Source of the DNA: Nemertoderma westbladi
Taxonomy: Eukaryota > Xenacoelomorpha > Nemertodermatida > Nemertodermatidae
Direction: 5' to 3'
DNA length: 64,000 bases
Assembly: GCA_032718475.1 (NCBI GenBank)
Contig: JAUCBJ010006659.1
Coordinates: 22,548-86,547, forward strand
Part shown: one piece after another, positions 60,397-64,000 of the stretch
Position numbering within the stretch: the stretch's first letter is position 1
Layout: each line of letters opens with the position of its first letter
The notes under the pieces: generated by a model
Database searches by the model: none
What the model saw: the letters and a program-made list of their open reading frames with translations, nothing else
Told to the model about the DNA's origin: nothing
Program-made: the position numbers and the translations under genes

Positions 60397-60430
60397 TAAA
60401 CTTAAACTTAAACTTAAACTTAAACTTAAA
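60397..60430 (+). repeat. (ACTTAA)n tail of the CR1/L2-like element
   Basis: About five tandem copies of AACTTA at the 3' end. Short tandem tails instead of poly(A) fit CR1/L2-type elements. Confidence 0.8.
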
Positions 60431-61199
60431 ACCTCGAAGTTAGTTAACCTATGTTTACCATTTTATCCATAAAATCATTGGGTCATCACTATTTCCAATT
60501 TATACATAATTGTGACAGCAGAACTGGTTTTGCGTTAATAAATAAATATATTGCCGGAATTATGGCGTCCCTTCATAATTATTTAAGAAAATATACACGA
60601 TGAATTAGTCACTGATTTTGCCATTTAGATGCTAAAGATACTTAGCCATATTTGCGGATGAAGGCACTGCTGTGATTGTATATGTATTTAAAGAGTAATA
60701 AGAAGGATAATGTGCAGTGGATCATGTTAATTAAGTTTGATGTATGTTGTGAAACGTGTTACGGTAACGGAGTTGTGTAGATGCGCGCCATACCATAAAC
60801 GTGTGCTTGCGCGACAACGCTGCCAGCCTGGTATAGATGGTTCATACAGTTAATGAAAGACTTGATGTTTCAGTAGACTATAATATGTATATTGTCCGTT
60901 GATTATAATAGATTGCCAAATATAACTTAATATTGAACTGATGTCGGATAATAACTACTAATTGTGGCTGCTAACTGACTCCACTACTTCACCCTATCTA
61001 AATGATCGCACAAAACTAATAATGAGGTTGCAACACATAATATAGCGATACTAAATATCCACATTACTGGCCTTTCCAACCCTCGCTCTGATTGGCTCAG
61101 CGTTTGTGTCTGCTGATTAATGTACAGCTACCAAACCTGGCCTTCTCTATAGTTACATGGGTATGTTATACATTATTACCTACAGTATATTGCACCTAA

Positions 61200-61330
61200 G
61201 CTCCCCGTGTGGTTTAATGGTGAGGTTGTTTCCCTTACTGGGATGATAGATTTGGTGCCGACCAACTCTACCATTGTTATTCTCGGGTTGCCAATATCTG
61301 GATTGGTTTCCCTCCGTGGCCGCTTTCCTT
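61200..61330 (+). repeat. possible degenerate tRNA-derived SINE
   Basis: GTGTGGTTTAATGGTGAGG is A-box-like and GATTTGGTGCCGACC a poor B box. A tail with TTCCCTCCGTGG follows. Weak. Confidence 0.25.
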
Positions 61331-61771
61331 ATTGCTAAAATTCTCCATTAGCTTTTATCCCTACGGTAACAAAACGTTATAACTGCGATGTAAAGTGATA
61401 TATTACAGTATTATCCAAAGCCGACTGATGACTGAAGGAGTGTTTAAATTATCAAATAAACTATTACTAGGACTGGAAAGGGTTAACAAAAAAAGAGCTA
61501 ATTACTTTCAGTTTTAATATAACTTTTGAGGAGTAACACTTCTAAGCTATACAATGGAATTCCATTTAATCGCATCAGGGATCTCGTTGAGAGACTGTTA
61601 TGTGGAACCAAAATTGGTACCGTGAAGGTCATGGGACTATGAGTTATCAACAAAGCTTTAACTTCATCGATGTGCAGAATGATCTGGGTTTATCTGGATG
61701 GTGGCTAAAGAATAGTCATCAGTCTGGATCATGCAGCATTCACTGCCAGTCTATTGTTCATGCCACAAGGA

Positions 61772-61868
61772 CCAAGATTCAGACTGTAATCTTGGATTCC
61801 TTCAGAAGTTCATCGATTCTCAGTGTGTTCAGCCATTGGATATTCTGGTTGGTAATGTACCAACCAGA
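61772..61868. other. two tight hairpins
   Basis: CCAAGATT...AATCTTGG (61772-61795, eight-base loop) and TCTGGTTGGTA-ATG-TACCAACCAGA (61844-61868, perfect 11-bp arms). Confidence 0.65.
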
Positions 61869-62286
61869 CCAGGCCAAGATCCTACTTATACAGGAGCTTG
61901 GATTCGTTCCATACACCAGTAGAGCATATGATCCATTTTGGTAGCCACTGATGGGCTCTACACACAGAATATTCCATCTGAACATACACAATGATGTTAC
62001 GCATGTTCAAGGCATAAGAGACAATGCACACTCAACTACACAGGGTATCGAATAATCTCGGTATAGCATCTTATTGCCGAAAACCAGCACACTTCTACCG
62101 GACGAGTCTGATGGATGAGTCTGACTGCTGCTATCTTAGAACTGATAACCCACGATTTTATTCTATGACTTCTTGCTTGCGAGGATACGTGATGGTCAGC
62201 CATAAAAATATTGAAACATCTGCTAAAAGATACCAGTCTTCATAATGCATTGTCTTGGGTATTCATATGCTAGTCTAATCTGTATC

Positions 62287-62361
62287 TATCTATGTACAAC
62301 ATTGGCTGGCTGTTTGTTACTAGTCTGTATCTATGTACAACATTGGCTGGCTGTTTGTTAC
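62287..62361. repeat. 41-bp tandem duplication
   Basis: TATCTATGTACAACATTGGC... through GTTTGTTAC at 62287-62320 recurs at 62328-62361 without change. Confidence 0.85.
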
Positions 62362-62433
62362 ACAATAGGGGTTTTTGAGGCTAATAAATTTTACGCATTC
62401 AAATGCGTTCCATTTATTGGTATTGATACACAG

Positions 62434-64000
62434 TACTACTAGGATCGGCATGCTGCATTGCAGCTGCATTTTTAAGAATGCTGTGCCGGCTTGTCAACAA
62501 AATTGCACCGCCACAACTCCCTATCACCCATGACATTTGCTAGATCATCCGCATCTTTAAGGCCAGTGTCCTTTAAGATGCGTCTCAAGAAAGTCATGGG
62601 CTGTCCACCATGCTTATTCACTCCATGGGGCTGCCAAAGTACAAGATTATGCACTGGCTGGTCCTCACGGCGAAAGCAATGTCCTGCAAAGCGGAGGCGA
62701 TTTTGTTCTAGTGTCAAGCTTGGGGGAACCAATGAGACACCTCCAATGTTATATAGTGTCTGGTTGGAGATGTGTGCATTGTACTTGACACAATGAACCC
62801 GGCGTAGCATTCTTGTGAATGTGCCATCCAGAGATTTGGTGTCCTCAGCAGTTAGAGCCCAGCATGGACTCCCGTAGAGGAGTACTGGAACTACTGCTGC
62901 TCTAAATAATCGGACCTTAAGTTTCCGATTAATTCTAGGTGACTTCCAAATCCTGGAAAGCCTATTCAAGGCTGCCCATGCCTTTCCCTTACGTATTCGA
63001 AGGTCCTCACCTGACTTCTGGATCCATGATCCCAGGTAACAGAAGTCGTCCACATGCTCAAGCATACCATCCTTTGAGCTTATGCTCATCCGATCAGAGA
63101 CTTGCTGAGGACTTTCAAAGTTAACTGTCAGAATTTTGGTCTTTCTGGAGTTAATAAAAAGACCAACACTAGAAGCAGCATGTTCTAATGAGCTGAGGAG
63201 CCGTTGGGCTCCCTCTAATGATTCTGAGAGTACTCCTAAGTCATCAGCAAAGTCTAGATCAGTTAGGTACTTGGCAGGATTTGGTAGGTGGAGTTATCAT
63301 CACCCCATCATCATTATGATGATCTAAGGACATGCGTAGAACATAGTCAACCACAATAATGAACAAGAATGGTGCAAGTGTGTCTCCTTCACTTCAAATG
63401 GTTCTGTGTCACCGTCAACAGTAGACACAAATGTTGTCGAACCATCGTATACTGATCTGATTGCTGCAATAATTTCATCAGGAATCCCATATAATGAAAG
63501 TATGCTGAACATACGTGACCGAGAGACTGAATCAAAGGCCTTGAAGAAGTCAACAAAGATAACAGCCAGATGCCTGTCTTTCTTTTTTGATAATTCTTCA
63601 ATTATCCTTCTAAGTGCCAAAATTGGCTCCATGGTCCCACGACCTTTACGGAACCCATTCTGATTTCCACGGAGCAGTCTCTCAATGGGATCCTTGATGC
63701 GATTTAATAGAATCCTATTGTATAGCTTTGCAGCAATCGAGATCAATGAGATTCCCCGAAAAGAACCATAGAGTGTTAGGTTGCCCTTCTTGGGAACTGG
63801 CACCAACTTATTTGTTTTCATTTCTTGTGGGACTCTTGTTGTTCGATACATGTCTACTATGATGGGATAGATGAGCTTTAAACACTCAGGTATTTTAAAG
63901 ACCTCAGGGGGAACACCATCTACTCCATTGGCACGATTGGTCTTAATGCTCTTTGCAGCATCCTTCACTTCTGCAAAGAAGATATCGCCAGTGGGAATAT
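62434..64000 (-). pseudogene. RTE-like non-LTR retrotransposon R2 (continues past right edge)
   Basis: Nearly identical to R1. The 3' part (62472-63089) is intact where R1 has a stop, from SSKDGMLEHVDDFCYLGSWI to DKPAQHS. Two small deletions relative to R1, near 63281 and near 63389, break the frame. The first removes the segment between the catalytic FADD region and the conserved VVDYVLRMS block, the second removes part of the GVLQGDT block. The 5' piece (63324-63968) has NGFRKGRGTMEP and VDFFKAFDSV. The element runs off the window, so its 5' end is unknown. Confidence 0.85.

Larger units (their letters stand above)
60431..62433. other. intergenic, with a few small repeats
   Basis: No gene is supported. 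It contains a weak SINE-like unit, tight hairpins near 61.8 kb and a 41-bp tandem duplication, listed separately. The ORF-like stretch 61600-61944 overlaps the hairpins and shows no family motif. Confidence 0.5.

Noticed and set aside
61600-61944. 114-codon ORF
   Set aside because: Overlaps hairpin repeats, shows no domain, and sits among similar-sized chance frames.

Overview
This window is eukaryotic, almost certainly invertebrate metazoan, repeat-dominated DNA. It holds BEL/Pao LTR retrotransposons, RTE-like and CR1/L2-like non-LTR retrotransposons, a Ty3/Gypsy relic, tRNA-derived SINE-like units, a terminal-inverted-repeat (TIR) element, minisatellites and long poly-C runs. The species cannot be named from the sequence; the mixture would suit a marine invertebrate, which is inference. 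No rRNA, CRISPR, prokaryotic operon or convincing single-copy host gene is present, apart from one two-exon candidate at 50.5-51.5 kb.

Layout. 1-9382: 3' part of a plus-strand BEL/Pao element (A1): gag-pro-pol, a long spacer, an extra downstream ORF (ORF3) and a 3' LTR. 9383-37824: a second copy (A2), whose gag abuts the A1 LTR and whose ORF3 is split at 16353. The splitting insertion, 16354-36187 on the minus strand, is a near-complete 19.8-kb BEL/Pao element (B) with almost identical 2.36-kb LTRs, a 5-bp target duplication (GTTGA), gag-pro, pol and a 1251-codon ORF3. 37825-41793: minus-strand gag and 5' LTR of a third family (C), into which A2 appears inserted. 41801-47017: an 18-bp minisatellite with higher-order periodicity, a 2-kb TIR element carrying a SINE, a Gypsy integrase relic and a large fold-back hairpin. 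47018-49981: a 5'-truncated RTE-like copy (R1) split by a solo C-type LTR. 50.4-51.5 kb: a tRNA SINE head, a perfect hairpin, and two phase-compatible exons (Cys-rich, then Pro-rich) around an intronic minisatellite. 52-55.5 kb: a decayed RTE-like copy (R3). 55995-57254: a solo A-type LTR with 5-bp target duplication. 57271-60430: a CR1/L2-like element with an intact RT ORF. 62434-64000: another RTE-like copy (R2), sister to R1.

The most unusual content is in the BEL/Pao elements. (1) Families A and B both carry a homologous third gene after pol, in the position normally held by env. It encodes zinc knuckles and a very basic C-terminus rather than an evident membrane protein. (2) In both families a copy of the polypurine tract core GGAGCGG recurs between pol and ORF3. 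(3) Element B carries twelve copies of a 20-bp near-palindrome scattered through coding and non-coding parts, read in all three frames; one copy lies exactly at a reading-frame break. (4) Candidate RNA structures precede ORF3 in family A, and splice-donor-like repeats in B's leader suggest spliced expression of ORF3. All of this is read by eye; no search or folding program was run.
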